Positions 27,197-35,732 of a DNA stretch of 64,000 bases are shown here, in pieces. This DNA comes from JASHVB01 sp035535035 (GTDB lineage: Bacteria > Pseudomonadota > Alphaproteobacteria > Acetobacterales > Acetobacteraceae). Where the stretch lies: positions 1 to 64,000 of the forward strand of contig DATLQW010000145.1 in the NCBI GenBank assembly GCA_035535035.1, read 5' to 3'. A model generated the notes under the pieces. It saw only the letters and a list, made by a program, of their open reading frames with translations, had not been told where the DNA came from and did no database searches. Each line of letters opens with the position of its first letter. The stretch's first letter is position 1. Both the position numbers and the translations under genes were made by a program.

Positions 27197-28312
27197 TCAA
27201 TTGCGCCTGACGAATTCCGTCAGCATGTCCTCACCAAGTGGGGTCGCGTGCCGGTGGACGAAACGGGGCATCGCGTCCAGCCGGTCGATGCCGAATGCTT
27301 GCACCGCGGGCCAGGCGTCGCCGCCCATCACCGCCGGAGCATGAAACCACGCGATGCGGTCCACCAGTCCGGAGCGGAGCAAGGTTGCCGCGACCTGCGC
27401 GCCGCCCTCCACCAGCAGCCGGGTGATCCCCGCGGCGCCGAGCGCCATGAGACCTGCCTGCAAATCCACTCCGGCCTCGGCCCCGGCGAGCTCGATCAAC
27501 CGGATCCCCAGCGCGGCGAAAGCGTGCCGGCGTGCGGCGTCGGCGCCGTGGCGGATCAGCATCCAGGTGGGGGTCTCGCGGGCCGAAATCACCAGGCGCG
27601 CGGTGAGCGCGGTGCGCAGGTGGCTGTCCGCCACGACGCGCACGATCGGCGTGGGGCGGAAGCCGGGCAACCGGCAGGTGAGGTCCGGGTCGTCGGCCAG
27701 CACCGTGCCCACGCCGACCAGCACCGCGTCATGCCGCCCCCGCATTGCATGCGCGGCGCGCCGCGCCGCCGCGCCGGTGATCCAGCGGCTCTCGCCGCCG
27801 CGCGTGGCGATGCGTCCGTCCAGCGTGGATGCCAGCTTCAGCGTCACCAGCGGGCGCCCGGTCGTGGTGCGCTGGTGGAAGCCCGCGAGCACCTCGGCGG
27901 CGGCATCCGCCAGCACGCCCTCCTCCACCACGATGCCGGCGGCGCGCAGCCTGGCGACTCCCTGGCCGTTCACCCGATTGTCAGGGTCGCGCGCGGCAAT
28001 CACCACCCGGACGATCCCGGCGGCGATCAGCGCGTCGGTGCAGGGGGGCGTGCGGCCCCAGTGGCAGCACGGCTCCAGCGTTACGTAGGCGGTGGCGCCG
28101 CGCGCGCGCGGGCCGGCCATCTCGAGCGCAACGGTTTCCGCGTGCGGCCGTCCGCCGGGGGCGGTGACGGCACGGCCGGCCACGCGGCCGTCACTCACCA
28201 CGACGCAGCCGACCGAGGGGTTCGGCCAGGTGTTCCCCAGACCGCGCCGCGCCAGCGCCAGTGCCGCGCGCATGTGGGCGAGGTCGCCGGCGGGGGAAGC
28301 GGCGTCCGACAT
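27197..28312 (-). CDS. ribD: Bifunctional diaminohydroxyphosphoribosylaminopyrimidine deaminase / 5-amino-6-(5-phosphoribosylamino)uracil reductase
   Basis: 371 residues. The N-terminal cytidine-deaminase-like domain has the zinc motifs HAETVALEMAG and TLEPCCHWGRTPPCTDALIA, preceded by NTWPNPSVGCVVV. The C-terminal reductase starts near RPLVTLKLASTLDGRIATRG and continues with DAVLVGVGTVLADDPDLTCR and LLVEGGAQVAATLLRSGLVD. It catalyses the second and third steps of riboflavin synthesis from GTP. Downstream come Uma2, ribE, ribB, ribH and nusB on the same strand; nrdR precedes it by 93 nt. Confidence 0.96.
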   Translation of the reverse strand: MSDAASPAGDLAHMRAALALARRGLGNTWPNPSVGCVVVSDGRVAGRAVTAPGGRPHAETVALEMAGPRARGATAYVTLEPCCHWGRTPPCTDALIAAGIVRVVIAARDPDNRVNGQGVARLRAAGIVVEEGVLADAAAEVLAGFHQRTTTGRPLVTLKLASTLDGRIATRGGESRWITGAAARRAAHAMRGRHDAVLVGVGTVLADDPDLTCRLPGFRPTPIVRVVADSHLRTALTARLVISARETPTWMLIRHGADAARRHAFAALGIRLIELAGAEAGVDLQAGLMALGAAGITRLLVEGGAQVAATLLRSGLVDRIAWFHAPAVMGGDAWPAVQAFGIDRLDAMPRFVHRHATPLGEDMLTEFVRRN

Positions 28313-28334
28313 GGTTCAGGCGATCCGGCCGGCG

Positions 28335-28365
28335 TTCTCCCCCTCCCTCAAGGGGAGGGGGAGAA
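28335..28365. repeat. Perfect 13-bp hairpin between nrdR and ribD
   Basis: TTCTCCCCCTCCC (28335-28347) and GGGAGGGGGAGAA (28353-28365) are exact inverse complements around a 5-nt loop. It lies in the 93-nt spacer between nrdR and ribD. No T-run follows on the minus strand, so it is more likely a repeat or RNA-stability element than a terminator. A weaker relative (CCCCCTGCCC TTGCGGGAGGGGG) lies at about 16171, before the LVIVD gene. Confidence 0.65.
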
Positions 28366-28405
28366 CCTTGCCGTCGCACTCTCGTGCCAACCACTCTCGT
28401 GCCCA

Positions 28406-28861
28406 CTACGCGCTCTCGTCCAGCGAGCCGATGAAGTCCTCGAAATCCTTCGCCTCGCGGAAGTTGCGGTACACGCTGGCGAACCGCACATACGCCACCG
28501 GATCGAGTTCCTTCAGCGTATCCATCACCAGCTCGCCGACCTGCTTGCTGGCGATGTCGCTTTCGCCCGACGCCTCCAACTGACGCACGATCGAGTTGAC
28601 GATGCGCTCGATGCGCTCCTCCTGGATCGGCCGCTTGCGCAGCGCGGTGCGGATCGAGCGCGACAGCTTGTCACGGTCGAACGGCACCCGCCTGCCGTCG
28701 TTCTTGATCACGGTCAGCTCGCGCAACTGGGTGCGCTCGATGGTGGTGAAGCGCTGGCCGCAATGGGTGCAGAACCGCCGCCGGCGGATCGCGCCGCCGT
28801 CCTCGGACGGGCGGCTGTCCTTCACCTGCGTGTCCTCGTTGCCGCAGAACGGGCAGCGCAT
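28406..28861 (-). CDS. nrdR: Transcriptional repressor NrdR
   Basis: 151 residues. The zinc ribbon MRCPFCGNEDTQVKDSRPSE then FCTHCGQRFTTIER, followed by the ATP-cone domain (VIKNDGRRVPFDRDKLSRSI, VGELVMDTLKELDPVAYVRF, ASVYRNFREAKDFEDFI). NrdR senses dATP/ATP and represses ribonucleotide reductase genes. Five nt separate it from the end of glyA, a glyA-nrdR-ribD order often seen in alphaproteobacteria. The ATG at 28861 gives the universal MRCPFC start. Confidence 0.98.
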   Translation of the reverse strand: MRCPFCGNEDTQVKDSRPSEDGGAIRRRRFCTHCGQRFTTIERTQLRELTVIKNDGRRVPFDRDKLSRSIRTALRKRPIQEERIERIVNSIVRQLEASGESDIASKQVGELVMDTLKELDPVAYVRFASVYRNFREAKDFEDFIGSLDESA

Positions 28862-28866
28862 GTGTG

Positions 28867-30171
28867 TCAGCCTCCGCGATAGATCGGGAAGCGCGCGCAC
28901 AGCGCCCGCACGCGCGCGCCGACCGCGCGTTCCGCCGCGTCGTTCGTGCCGTCGTTGGAGCGCGAGAGCCCCTCCAGCACCTCGTCGATCATCTCTCCCA
29001 CGGCGCGGAATTCCTCCGGTCCGAAGCCGCGCGTGGTGGCGGCCGGCGAGCCCAGCCGCACGCCCGACGTAACCGTGGGCTTTTCCGGATCGAACGGGAT
29101 GGCATTCTTGTTGGCGGTGATGTGGGCGCGTTCCAGGCTGGCCTCGGCCGCCTTGCCGGTGACCCGCCTGGGGCGGAGGTCGGCAAGCATCAGGTGGCAG
29201 TCGGTGCCGCCGGTGACGATCGCCACGCCGCGCGCGATCAACGTCTCGGCCAGCACCTTGGCATTGTCGGCCACCGCCTTCTGGTATGCGCGGAACTCCG
29301 GCCGCAGCGCCTCGCCGAACGCCGCGGCCTTGCCGGCGATGACGTGCATCAGCGGGCCGCCTTGCAACCCGGGAAACACGGCGCTGTTGATCCTCTTGCC
29401 GATCTCCGGGTCGTTCGCCAGCACCATGCCGCCGCGCGGCCCGCGCAATGTCTTGTGCGTGGTCGTGGTGACCACGTGCGCGTGCGGCAGCGGGGAGGGG
29501 AACAGGTCGGCGGCCACCAGTCCGGCGAAATGCGCCATATCGACCATGACATACGCGCCGACCGCATCGGCGACGCGCCTGATCCGGGCGAAATCGATGA
29601 ACCGTGGATAGGCCGAACCGCCGGCGATGATAAGCTTCGGTGTTTCCGCGCGCGCCAGCCGCTCAAGCTCGTCGTAGTCCAGCAGGCCGTCGTCGCGGCG
29701 CACGCCGTACTGGATGGCGCGGAACCATTTGCCGGAGAGATTCGGGCCCGCGCCATGCGTCAGGTGGCCGCCGGCGTCGAGGCTCATGCCCAGGATCGTG
29801 TCGCCCGGCTTCAGCAGCGCGAGAAACACCGCCTGGTTGGCCTGCGCTCCGGAATGCGGCTGCACGTTCGCGAAAGCACACTGGAACAGCGTCTTCGCCC
29901 GGTCGATGGCGAGTTGCTCGGCCACGTCCACATAAACGCAGCCGCCATAGTAGCGGCGGCCGGGGTAGCCCTCGGCGTATTTGTTAGTGAGGACGGAACC
30001 CTGCGCCTCCAGCACCGCGGCGGAGACCAGGTTTTCGCTGGCGATCAGTTCGATGCCGTCCTGCTGGCGGTGCAACTCGGCGCCGATGGCGGCGGCGAGG
30101 TCCGGGTCGGTCTCCGCCAGTGGGGCGGCGAAAAAGCGGTCCAGGCTGGCGGCGGGGCGTTGTTCGTTCAT
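28867..30171 (-). CDS. glyA: Serine hydroxymethyltransferase
   Basis: 434 residues. PLP enzyme that makes glycine and methylene-tetrahydrofolate from serine. ELIASENLVSAAVLEAQGSV, YAEGYPGRRYYGGCVYVDVA, NVQPHSGAQANQAVFLALLK, VDMAHFAGLVAADLFPSPLP and VTTTTHKTLRGPRGGMVLAN (with the PLP lysine in HKT) are intact, as is LGSPAATTRGFGPEEF near the end. It is the first gene of the minus-strand glyA-nrdR-rib-nusB series; the 249-nt region before it, shared with a divergent flavoprotein gene, should contain the main promoter. The ATG at 30171 gives the normal length. Confidence 0.98.
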   Translation of the reverse strand: MNEQRPAASLDRFFAAPLAETDPDLAAAIGAELHRQQDGIELIASENLVSAAVLEAQGSVLTNKYAEGYPGRRYYGGCVYVDVAEQLAIDRAKTLFQCAFANVQPHSGAQANQAVFLALLKPGDTILGMSLDAGGHLTHGAGPNLSGKWFRAIQYGVRRDDGLLDYDELERLARAETPKLIIAGGSAYPRFIDFARIRRVADAVGAYVMVDMAHFAGLVAADLFPSPLPHAHVVTTTTHKTLRGPRGGMVLANDPEIGKRINSAVFPGLQGGPLMHVIAGKAAAFGEALRPEFRAYQKAVADNAKVLAETLIARGVAIVTGGTDCHLMLADLRPRRVTGKAAEASLERAHITANKNAIPFDPEKPTVTSGVRLGSPAATTRGFGPEEFRAVGEMIDEVLEGLSRSNDGTNDAAERAVGARVRALCARFPIYRGG

Positions 30172-30420
30172 GGCTGGTGGCCGGAATGTTGCCTGCGAGG
30201 TCTGTAGCATGGGGTTTGGGAGGGCGGAACGGGCGGAATTGGCCCAGGGCAGTCGCGGAGGTGCATTGTCGGGCGGGTTCCGTCGCCGGTGGCGCGCACC
30301 AGGCCGACGAATGGCCCGAAAACCGCCGCGCCGATGGTACGAAAACCGGGCAGAGTGTGCGAACCAATGGCGCCCGGGCACGGCTGCCCATCGCGGCGCA
30401 ACCTGGGACGGAGAGAAGAA

Positions 30421-30966
30421 ATGGGCTTTGGCGAGGCGGCTGACGGCAACGGTTTCAGCGTTGCTTACCTGGTGCTCAGCGGCACGACGACGGCGGCGCG
30501 CTGCCCTGAACTGTTGCGCGGACTGGTCGGGCTGGGCTTTGCCACCGTCATCGCGCTGCCGACGCCGAACGCCGCGCGCGTGATCGCGCCGCGCGATCTC
30601 GCGGAGGTTGATGGCGTTCAGGTCGTCGAGTCGTATTTCGACCTGGCGATCCGTCCGCGCCCGCCGCGCGGCGTGGTGCTGTTCGCGCCATGCAGCTTCA
30701 ACTCGCTCAACAAGCTCGCACAGGGCATCGCCGACAATCTGGCACTATCCGTGGTCGCCGAGGCGATCGGCCGGCGCACGCCGGTGCTCGTGGCACCGTC
30801 GCTCAACCAGCCGCTGCTGGACCACCCGCGGGCGCGGGCGTCGCTGCGGACCTTGCCCGCCTGGGGCGTGACGATCGTGCCGCCGGTCGATGCGGGCGAG
30901 GGACCGCGGCTCGCACCCTCCGCCCAATTGCTCGACGCGGTGCGTCCCTATGTGCGGCGAGGCTGA
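30421..30966 (+). CDS. Flavoprotein of the HFCD (Dfp/PanB-decarboxylase-like) family
   Basis: 181 residues starting MGFGEAADGNGFSVAYLVLS after a GAGAGAAGAA ribosome-binding sequence. A Rossmann-like single domain: AYLVLSGTTTAARCPELLRG at the N-terminus and, in the position of the flavoprotein PASANT-like segment, VVLFAPCSFNSLNKLAQGIA, then DNLALSVVAEAIGRRTPVLV with APSLNQPLLDHP. This matches proteins related to phosphopantothenoylcysteine decarboxylase that bind FMN. The PXMNxxMW-type motif of true decarboxylases is replaced by PSLNQPLL, so the reaction is uncertain. Standalone gene, divergent from glyA. Confidence 0.7.
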   Translation: MGFGEAADGNGFSVAYLVLSGTTTAARCPELLRGLVGLGFATVIALPTPNAARVIAPRDLAEVDGVQVVESYFDLAIRPRPPRGVVLFAPCSFNSLNKLAQGIADNLALSVVAEAIGRRTPVLVAPSLNQPLLDHPRARASLRTLPAWGVTIVPPVDAGEGPRLAPSAQLLDAVRPYVRRG

Positions 30967-31332
30967 CGTCAGTGGCAATCCCGGGGAGATGCGGGAGCCG
31001 GCGGAGTTCGACCCGCGCCGCCCGAATTGCATCCGCCGGAACAGCGCGTTCTTCACAACGAACTGGCACAACGAACTGGCGGTGCAACGCGGCGAGTCTG
31101 GGCAACGCGATGCGGCCGCCGAGCAGCGTTGCAAGGGAGTGGTGGGCCGCAAGGATCGGATAAATCATGCCGCCGGGCGGCAGCGGGGGTGCCTGAGGCA
31201 CCGAACGCGGCCGCCGGCGGTCCGCCGTTTCCACCGACCCCGGATTTGCTCTAGGCTCCCCGTCAGCCGGGGCGGCCCGCCAGCCCTCCCCGGGCAAAAA
31301 CCGGTGCAACGGCAACCACAGAGGAGTCGGCC
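30967..31332. other. Intergenic region before the Rieske oxygenase gene
   Basis: 366 nt with no supported gene. A short direct repeat ACGAACTGGC occurs twice (about 31058 and 31070). An AGAGGAG ribosome-binding sequence lies just ahead of the 31333 ATG. Confidence 0.45.
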
Positions 31333-32610
31333 ATGCTGTCACGCGAGGAGAACGAACTCGTCACCCGGGTCGGGGCGGGAACCCCCATGGGCGACACAAT
31401 CCGCCGTTACTGGATTCCCGCCCTGCTCTCGCGCGAAATCGCCGAGCCCGACGGCCCCCCCGCCCGCGTCCGTCTGCTCGGCGAGGACCTCGTCGCCTTC
31501 CGCGACAGCGACGGCCGCATCGGATTGCTGGACGAGCTCTGCCCGCACCGCCGCGCGTCGCTGTTCTTTGGACGCAACGAGGACTGCGGCCTGCGCTGCG
31601 TCTATCATGGCTGGAAGTTCGACGTCTCCGGCGCCTGCCTCGACATGATGAACGAGCCGGAGGAGAACGACTTCAGGCACAAGGTGCGCCTGACCGCGTA
31701 TCCGACCGCCGAGCTGGGCGGCATCATCTGGGCCTATCTCGGCCCGGTGGAGCACATGCCGCCGCTGCCGAAATTCGCCTGGACGCAGGCGCCGGAATCG
31801 CATCGCCACGTCACCAAGGTGATCCAGGAGTGCAACTGGCTGCAGGGGCTTGAAGGCGGCATCGACACCTCGCACGCGCCGATCATGCACCGCTTGCTCT
31901 CGGAAACATCCACCCGCGGCGGCTTCAAGCCGTCCAGCCCGTTCGTGCGCGGCAAGGCGCCGAAGCTGGTGGTCGATATCACCGACTACGGATACCAGTA
32001 CGCCGGCATCCGCCCGCTCGGCGACAGCGAGATGCACATCCGCACCTACCAGTTTATTCTCCCGTTTCACCAGATCCGCCCGTCGAAGTCGGAGACCGGG
32101 CTGCCGCTCGACGCCGGGCATATCTGGGTGCCGATCGATGACGAGACCACCGCCGTGTACAACTGGGGCTATTGCCCGAACGGTCCGCTGGGCGAGGAAG
32201 ACCGGCTGGAACGCGGCCTCGGCAACGGCCCGCTGCACGTCGATCCGGTGACGTTCCGTTCGAAGCCAAACCGCGCGAACAACTACATGCTGGATCGTCT
32301 GGTGCAGAAGGAGGAAAGCTACACCGGCATCGACGGCATCAACGTGCAGGACCGCGCGATCCAGGAGAGCATGGGGCGCGTCGTCGATCGCTCGAAGGAG
32401 CATCTGGGGCCGGCCGACAAGGCGATCATCCAGGCGCGCAAGCTGCTGCGCCAGGCGGTGAAGACGGTTGAGGCCGGCGGCAATCCGGACGGCACCAGCA
32501 CCAGCTACTATTCACTGCGCGCGCACGAAGCGATACTGCCGCGCGACGCCGATTGGCGGCGGGAGATGACGCCGGAGATGCAGGCGGAGGCGATCCTGCA
32601 GACGGTATGA
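31333..32610 (+). CDS. Rieske non-heme iron oxygenase, large subunit (phthalate 4,5-dioxygenase-like)
   Basis: 425 residues. The N-terminal Rieske domain has C70-P-H72 in ELCPHRRASLFF and C89-x2-H92 in LRCVYHGWKFDVSG, the four ligands of the [2Fe-2S] centre. The catalytic domain holds EGGIDTSHAPIMHRLL, with the bridging Asp and two iron-binding histidines. Overall it resembles single-component-type aromatic oxygenases of the phthalate/vanillate group, which hydroxylate or demethylate aromatic acids using an external reductase. No reductase gene is nearby. Immediately downstream on the other strand is a remnant of a PdxA-family dehydrogenase, a family that includes dihydrodiol dehydrogenases of terephthalate degradation. 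Confidence 0.9.
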   Translation: MLSREENELVTRVGAGTPMGDTIRRYWIPALLSREIAEPDGPPARVRLLGEDLVAFRDSDGRIGLLDELCPHRRASLFFGRNEDCGLRCVYHGWKFDVSGACLDMMNEPEENDFRHKVRLTAYPTAELGGIIWAYLGPVEHMPPLPKFAWTQAPESHRHVTKVIQECNWLQGLEGGIDTSHAPIMHRLLSETSTRGGFKPSSPFVRGKAPKLVVDITDYGYQYAGIRPLGDSEMHIRTYQFILPFHQIRPSKSETGLPLDAGHIWVPIDDETTAVYNWGYCPNGPLGEEDRLERGLGNGPLHVDPVTFRSKPNRANNYMLDRLVQKEESYTGIDGINVQDRAIQESMGRVVDRSKEHLGPADKAIIQARKLLRQAVKTVEAGGNPDGTSTSYYSLRAHEAILPRDADWRREMTPEMQAEAILQTV

Positions 32611-32623
32611 CGGCTCCGTAACA

Positions 32624-32646
32624 CCTCTCTCGTTTCGCGGGAGAGG
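32624..32646. repeat. Palindrome CCTCTCTCG...CGGGAGAGG
   Basis: A stem of nine pairs with one mismatch, 14 nt after the Rieske gene stop. The same kind of palindrome, followed by GAGGGTGAGGG, is at 5973. It could act as a terminator for the Rieske gene, although no T-run follows. Confidence 0.45.
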
Positions 32647-32702
32647 TCGGGGCGCGCGAACGCCGAGGGTGAGGGGTGATGCACGGACGGTCTGTGCAGT
32701 AC

Positions 32703-33040
32703 GCCCTTCACCCGCGTCGCCCAGCTTCACGCTACGCACCGCGTATTCCGTCGCGACGCGCACGGCCTCGATCATGCTGACCGCGCTTGCCTTGCCGGTG
32801 CCGGCGATGTCGAACGCCGTGCCGTGATCCACGCTGGTGCGCACGATCGGCAAACCCAGTGTCACGCTTACGGTCTTCTCGAAGTCCATCATCTTTGCCG
32901 CGATGTGCCCCTGGTCGTGGTAGAGCGACAGCACCGCGTCGTAGCGGCCGATGCGGGCCATGTGGAACACGGAATCCGCCGGCACGGGGCCGCCGACCTG
33001 CATGCCCCCGGCGCGCGCTGCAGCGTAAGCGTCCGGTCGG
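32703..33040 (-). pseudogene. C-terminal fragment of a PdxA-family dehydrogenase
   Basis: The minus-strand frame reads DAYAAARAGGMQVGGPVPAD, then DAVLSLYHDQGHIAAKMMDF (the PdxA metal-site region with YHDQGH), VSVTLGLPIVRTSVDHGTAF (second metal His) and DIAGTGKASAVSMIEAVRVA, and dissolves after VKLGDAGEG. Upstream of about 33040 the family sequence is lost: the N-terminal two thirds, including the NAD-binding part, are missing. PdxA oxidises 4-phosphohydroxythreonine in vitamin B6 synthesis; paralogues oxidise dihydrodiols. Its position beside a Rieske oxygenase suggests the latter. The break lies at the edge of the CRISPR island and may mark its insertion. Confidence 0.75.
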
Positions 33041-33252
33041 CCCCGCCTGTGGGTTTGCCGTAACGTGTGGCTATGATCCGGCTCAGGCAGCCTCACTGGG
33101 CTAGCGGGGGCAGCGCCGGGCTCGGCTGGTTCGAAGCGGCCACAGCGATTGCTGCGTGGTGCCATGATGCTGGACGCCGACGACCTCACAGGCCAGGCGC
33201 GGAAGATGCGCCTCCAGCGCTGCCCGGATATGGGAGCGACGGCCGCCAATGA

Positions 33253-34110
33253 TTACGTTGTGCGCAGCAGCACGACATGCTGCTCCCGGGCGGGACGCTT
33301 CTCGTGGCCATCCGTCAGGCCGAAGCGGCGGCGCACGTAGAACAGTACTGCCTCGCGCACTTTAAGCAGCAGGCGCTGCCGCGCATCCATGCCGTAGTCG
33401 CGGGCGATGACCCGACGCTGGTGCGGATCGAGTCCGGGATGCGGCGCGACCTCTAGCGTGACCAGGCGGTTCCAGGCGGCATCCTCCGCGGGGTGGCGGT
33501 GCCAGGCGCCGGCCTCGGTGACGCGCGACAGCCGGGCGATGACGAAGTCCTTGAACGCGTCGTCACCGGCGTCGTGGGCGCGGACGTGCCAGCGGAAGCC
33601 GTCGAACACCAGCGCGTGGGGTGACAGCACGCGCCGGTGTTCGCCCGGCCGCTGGAAGGAGACGTAGCGCGCGCCGACCGCGCGGCGGTCGCGGATGGCG
33701 GCGAGGACCGGGCGCAGCACTGCGGCATCCACCGAGCGTTCCGGCAGTTCGGCGATGGCCAGCGGGGGGATGGAGGCCAGTGTGGAGTCGCGCGGATCGA
33801 GGTGGTTCTCGGCGATCAGCCGGAGTTCGCGGAGCAGTCGGGTAGGGTCGGCTTCGTGCGGGAGGAAGGTGGGGTTGGCGCGGTAGCGGCGGGCGACGGT
33901 GTCGTAGGCGAAGCCGTCGGGGCAGGCCTCCTTGAGGCGGGCGAGGTCGGCGGTGGCCTGGTTGGCGGAGACGCCGAACCGCCGCATCAGGTCGTCGCGG
34001 TTGATCGTGCCGTCCCAGTAGAGACGGCGCGCGGCGAAGGCGACACGCTGCTCCACGCTCCAGCGGAGGGTGGATTGGGGGGTGGGGTCCGGTTCGGGCG
34101 ATTCGGGCAT
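33253..34110 (-). CDS. WYL-domain transcriptional regulator, BrxR/CapW-like
   Basis: 285 residues. The N-terminal winged helix (STLRWSVEQRVAFAARRLYW, then INRDDLMRRFGVSANQATAD with a recognition-helix pattern) is followed by a connector, a WYL domain at about 130-200 (RRAVGARYVSFQRPGEHRRV, LSPHALVFDGFRWHVRAHDA) and a WCX-type C-terminal domain. This architecture is that of BrxR/CapW proteins, which repress BREX, CBASS and other defence operons and are thought to sense nucleic acid or nucleotide ligands. It is divergent from csb1 with 320 nt between, and TAGGCACATT dyads lie near both starts. Role as the regulator of the CRISPR operon is inferred from position and motifs. Confidence 0.9.
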   Translation of the reverse strand: MPESPEPDPTPQSTLRWSVEQRVAFAARRLYWDGTINRDDLMRRFGVSANQATADLARLKEACPDGFAYDTVARRYRANPTFLPHEADPTRLLRELRLIAENHLDPRDSTLASIPPLAIAELPERSVDAAVLRPVLAAIRDRRAVGARYVSFQRPGEHRRVLSPHALVFDGFRWHVRAHDAGDDAFKDFVIARLSRVTEAGAWHRHPAEDAAWNRLVTLEVAPHPGLDPHQRRVIARDYGMDARQRLLLKVREAVLFYVRRRFGLTDGHEKRPAREQHVVLLRTT

Positions 34111-34144
34111 GGCGCTATGGGTGGCATAGTGCGGGGGGTTTTGG

Positions 34145-34160
34145 TAGGCACATTTTGTGG
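34145..34160. promoter_or_regulatory. Candidate WYL-regulator operator, site 1
   Basis: TAGGCACATTTTGTGG: the decamer TAGGCACATT leading into the dyad CACA-TTT-TGTG, 35 nt upstream of the WYL gene start. The same decamer and a similar dyad occur at 34395. Placement suggests autoregulation. Confidence 0.45.
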
Positions 34161-34366
34161 ATTGACTGGCGGGGGTTGGGGCAGCGCCGCCAGGCGATGT
34201 GCGGTGTGATGATGTTGCTGGGTGAGGTTACTGGATGTGCCATGTTACGCCGTAGCCTGTTGATCGCGGATTTTGCACAGATGTGGCCGCCATGATTGCG
34301 GGATAGTCATGGTTCGTCAAATCCGGCTGATACGCGGTTGTTCCAAAAGTCGCCCAAAAATCGCCC

Positions 34367-34396
34367 TTGACTCGCCGGGCCGACCCAGTTTGTATA
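34367..34396 (+). promoter_or_regulatory. Putative csb1 (cas operon) promoter
   Basis: TTGACT (34367-34372) and TGTATA (34391-34396) are separated by 18 nt, and the csb1 ATG lies 34 nt after the -10. An AGGGGGT ribosome-binding sequence is at about 34417. It is the only sigma-70-like pair close to the gene. The -10 element directly abuts operator site 2. Confidence 0.45.
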
Positions 34397-34411
34397 GGCA
34401 CATTAACTGTG
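34395..34411. promoter_or_regulatory. Candidate WYL-regulator operator, site 2
   Basis: TAGGCACATTAACTGTG contains the same TAGGCACATT decamer as site 1 and the dyad CACA-TTAAC-TGTG. It overlaps the end of the putative -10 of csb1 and the likely start of transcription, where a bound repressor would block RNA polymerase. A single inverted half site (TGTGCC) lies between the two at about 34234. Confidence 0.5.
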
Positions 34412-34430
34412 TGAATAGGGGGTAGCGGCC

Positions 34431-35732
34431 ATGCTGAACCTGCAGCAGCTCGATGAGGCGGTCGATAATGCGGCTGCGTTCCGGCGGCGTCGCACGTTGC
34501 AGCCGGCAGGTGGTCGCGGCGACAAGATCTTTCCACCGACCTATCCCGGCGAGGGCCGGAATGCCCCACCACGGCACGTCTTCGAACGGCGCCGTATCGA
34601 TGGTCGGGAAGTTGTCTGCGTGCTCATCGACAGCGTGCAGTCCCAGGCCAATCGGCTGGAGGAGGCGCTGTTGGTGTCCGCGAAATCGGGGCATATCGCC
34701 CTGCCGCGGCTGGTGGTCGATTTTCCCTCAAGCGGGCTCAATGCGGTGCCCGAGATCAGCTCGCTCGAAGCGCCGCACCGGATTTACGATGCGATCCTGC
34801 GCGACTCGTTGCTCGACGACGTGGTGTTCCGCGAAAGCGAGATCGGGCGACGGATCCGCCAGGCGACGATGCACGACGCGACCGCCATCCTGGAGGTATC
34901 GCCCACAGCCCTGCTGTTTGGTGCCTGGAATTCCACTGGGGAGGGCGGTGGTCTCGGCGCGAAATTCGCACGTGCCATTGTCAGCGAGATCATCGGCGTC
35001 GATGTCCCGGTTGAACAGCCAATCACACCGGGGGCGGGGGCCTCATTTGAGGTCTCGAATGGCCGTGTCGTTCGATACAGAGTGGAGCCTGCTGCCGGTC
35101 AGGGTGCCGCAATGACGGGTGAGCTACAGACCGCTGGACGCCGAACCGGCAGCCGGATCGATCCGCTTGGCATCGTCAGATCCGTCGAAGTCTTCAAGAG
35201 CGACACCAACTGGGACACCTCCGAAAAGGCGGCAGGCAGTAAATCCAAGAAGGTCCGGCCGTCCGAAATCAACCACGGCAACATCGCCCCTTCCGTGCAG
35301 GCACTTGGCGTAACCTGCGACTATGCGCAGCAGACGGCCGTGGTCACGCTGGCCGGCCTCCGGCGCCTGGGCTTCGGCGCCGACGCGGGGCGCAACCGCG
35401 CCGCGCGAGCCTATCTCGCAGCACTTGGCCTGCTTGCCTTGGTGGAAGCCGACGTGCAGGGCTATGCGTTGCGATCACGTTGCGACCTCGTCTGCGACGG
35501 CGATGCGCCGATCGAGTTGGTGCGCTTCGACGGCAAGACGGAACCGGTCGCCCTCGATCTTGATGCTGCCCGCAGCATGCACGCCGCCGCCTACGACACC
35601 GCAAAATCCGCCGGATTCAATTTTGCAGACAAGCCCATCGTGCTGAAACCGCAAGACAAGCTTGTGCACATCGTGCGGATGAGCCAGCGGAAGGCGATGG
35701 ACGACGCCGGCGGACCGGACGAGGGCGCCTGA
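34431..35732 (+). CDS. csb1: Type I-G CRISPR-associated protein Csb1 (Cas7)
   Basis: 433 residues. The Csb1/GSU0053 family is the Cas7 backbone subunit of type I-G (formerly I-U) Cascade and would polymerise along the crRNA. Recognised from the long N-terminal region LCVLIDSVQSQANRLEEALL-like segment (here VVCVLIDSVQSQANRLEEAL), HRIYDAILRDSLLDDVVFRE, ALLFGAWNSTGEGGGLGAKF, ARAIVSEIIGVDV, RPSEINHGNIAPSV and LRRLGFGADAGRNRAARAYL. First gene of the operon; csb2 starts at the base after its stop. Expression is probably controlled by the divergent WYL gene. Confidence 0.93.
   Translation: MLNLQQLDEAVDNAAAFRRRRTLQPAGGRGDKIFPPTYPGEGRNAPPRHVFERRRIDGREVVCVLIDSVQSQANRLEEALLVSAKSGHIALPRLVVDFPSSGLNAVPEISSLEAPHRIYDAILRDSLLDDVVFRESEIGRRIRQATMHDATAILEVSPTALLFGAWNSTGEGGGLGAKFARAIVSEIIGVDVPVEQPITPGAGASFEVSNGRVVRYRVEPAAGQGAAMTGELQTAGRRTGSRIDPLGIVRSVEVFKSDTNWDTSEKAAGSKSKKVRPSEINHGNIAPSVQALGVTCDYAQQTAVVTLAGLRRLGFGADAGRNRAARAYLAALGLLALVEADVQGYALRSRCDLVCDGDAPIELVRFDGKTEPVALDLDAARSMHAAAYDTAKSAGFNFADKPIVLKPQDKLVHIVRMSQRKAMDDAGGPDEGA

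Noticed and set aside
33041..33252. Possible further gene remnant (frame with IIGGRRSHIRAALEAHLPRL)
   Set aside because: The peptide looks protein-like but I could not link it to a family; too short to annotate.
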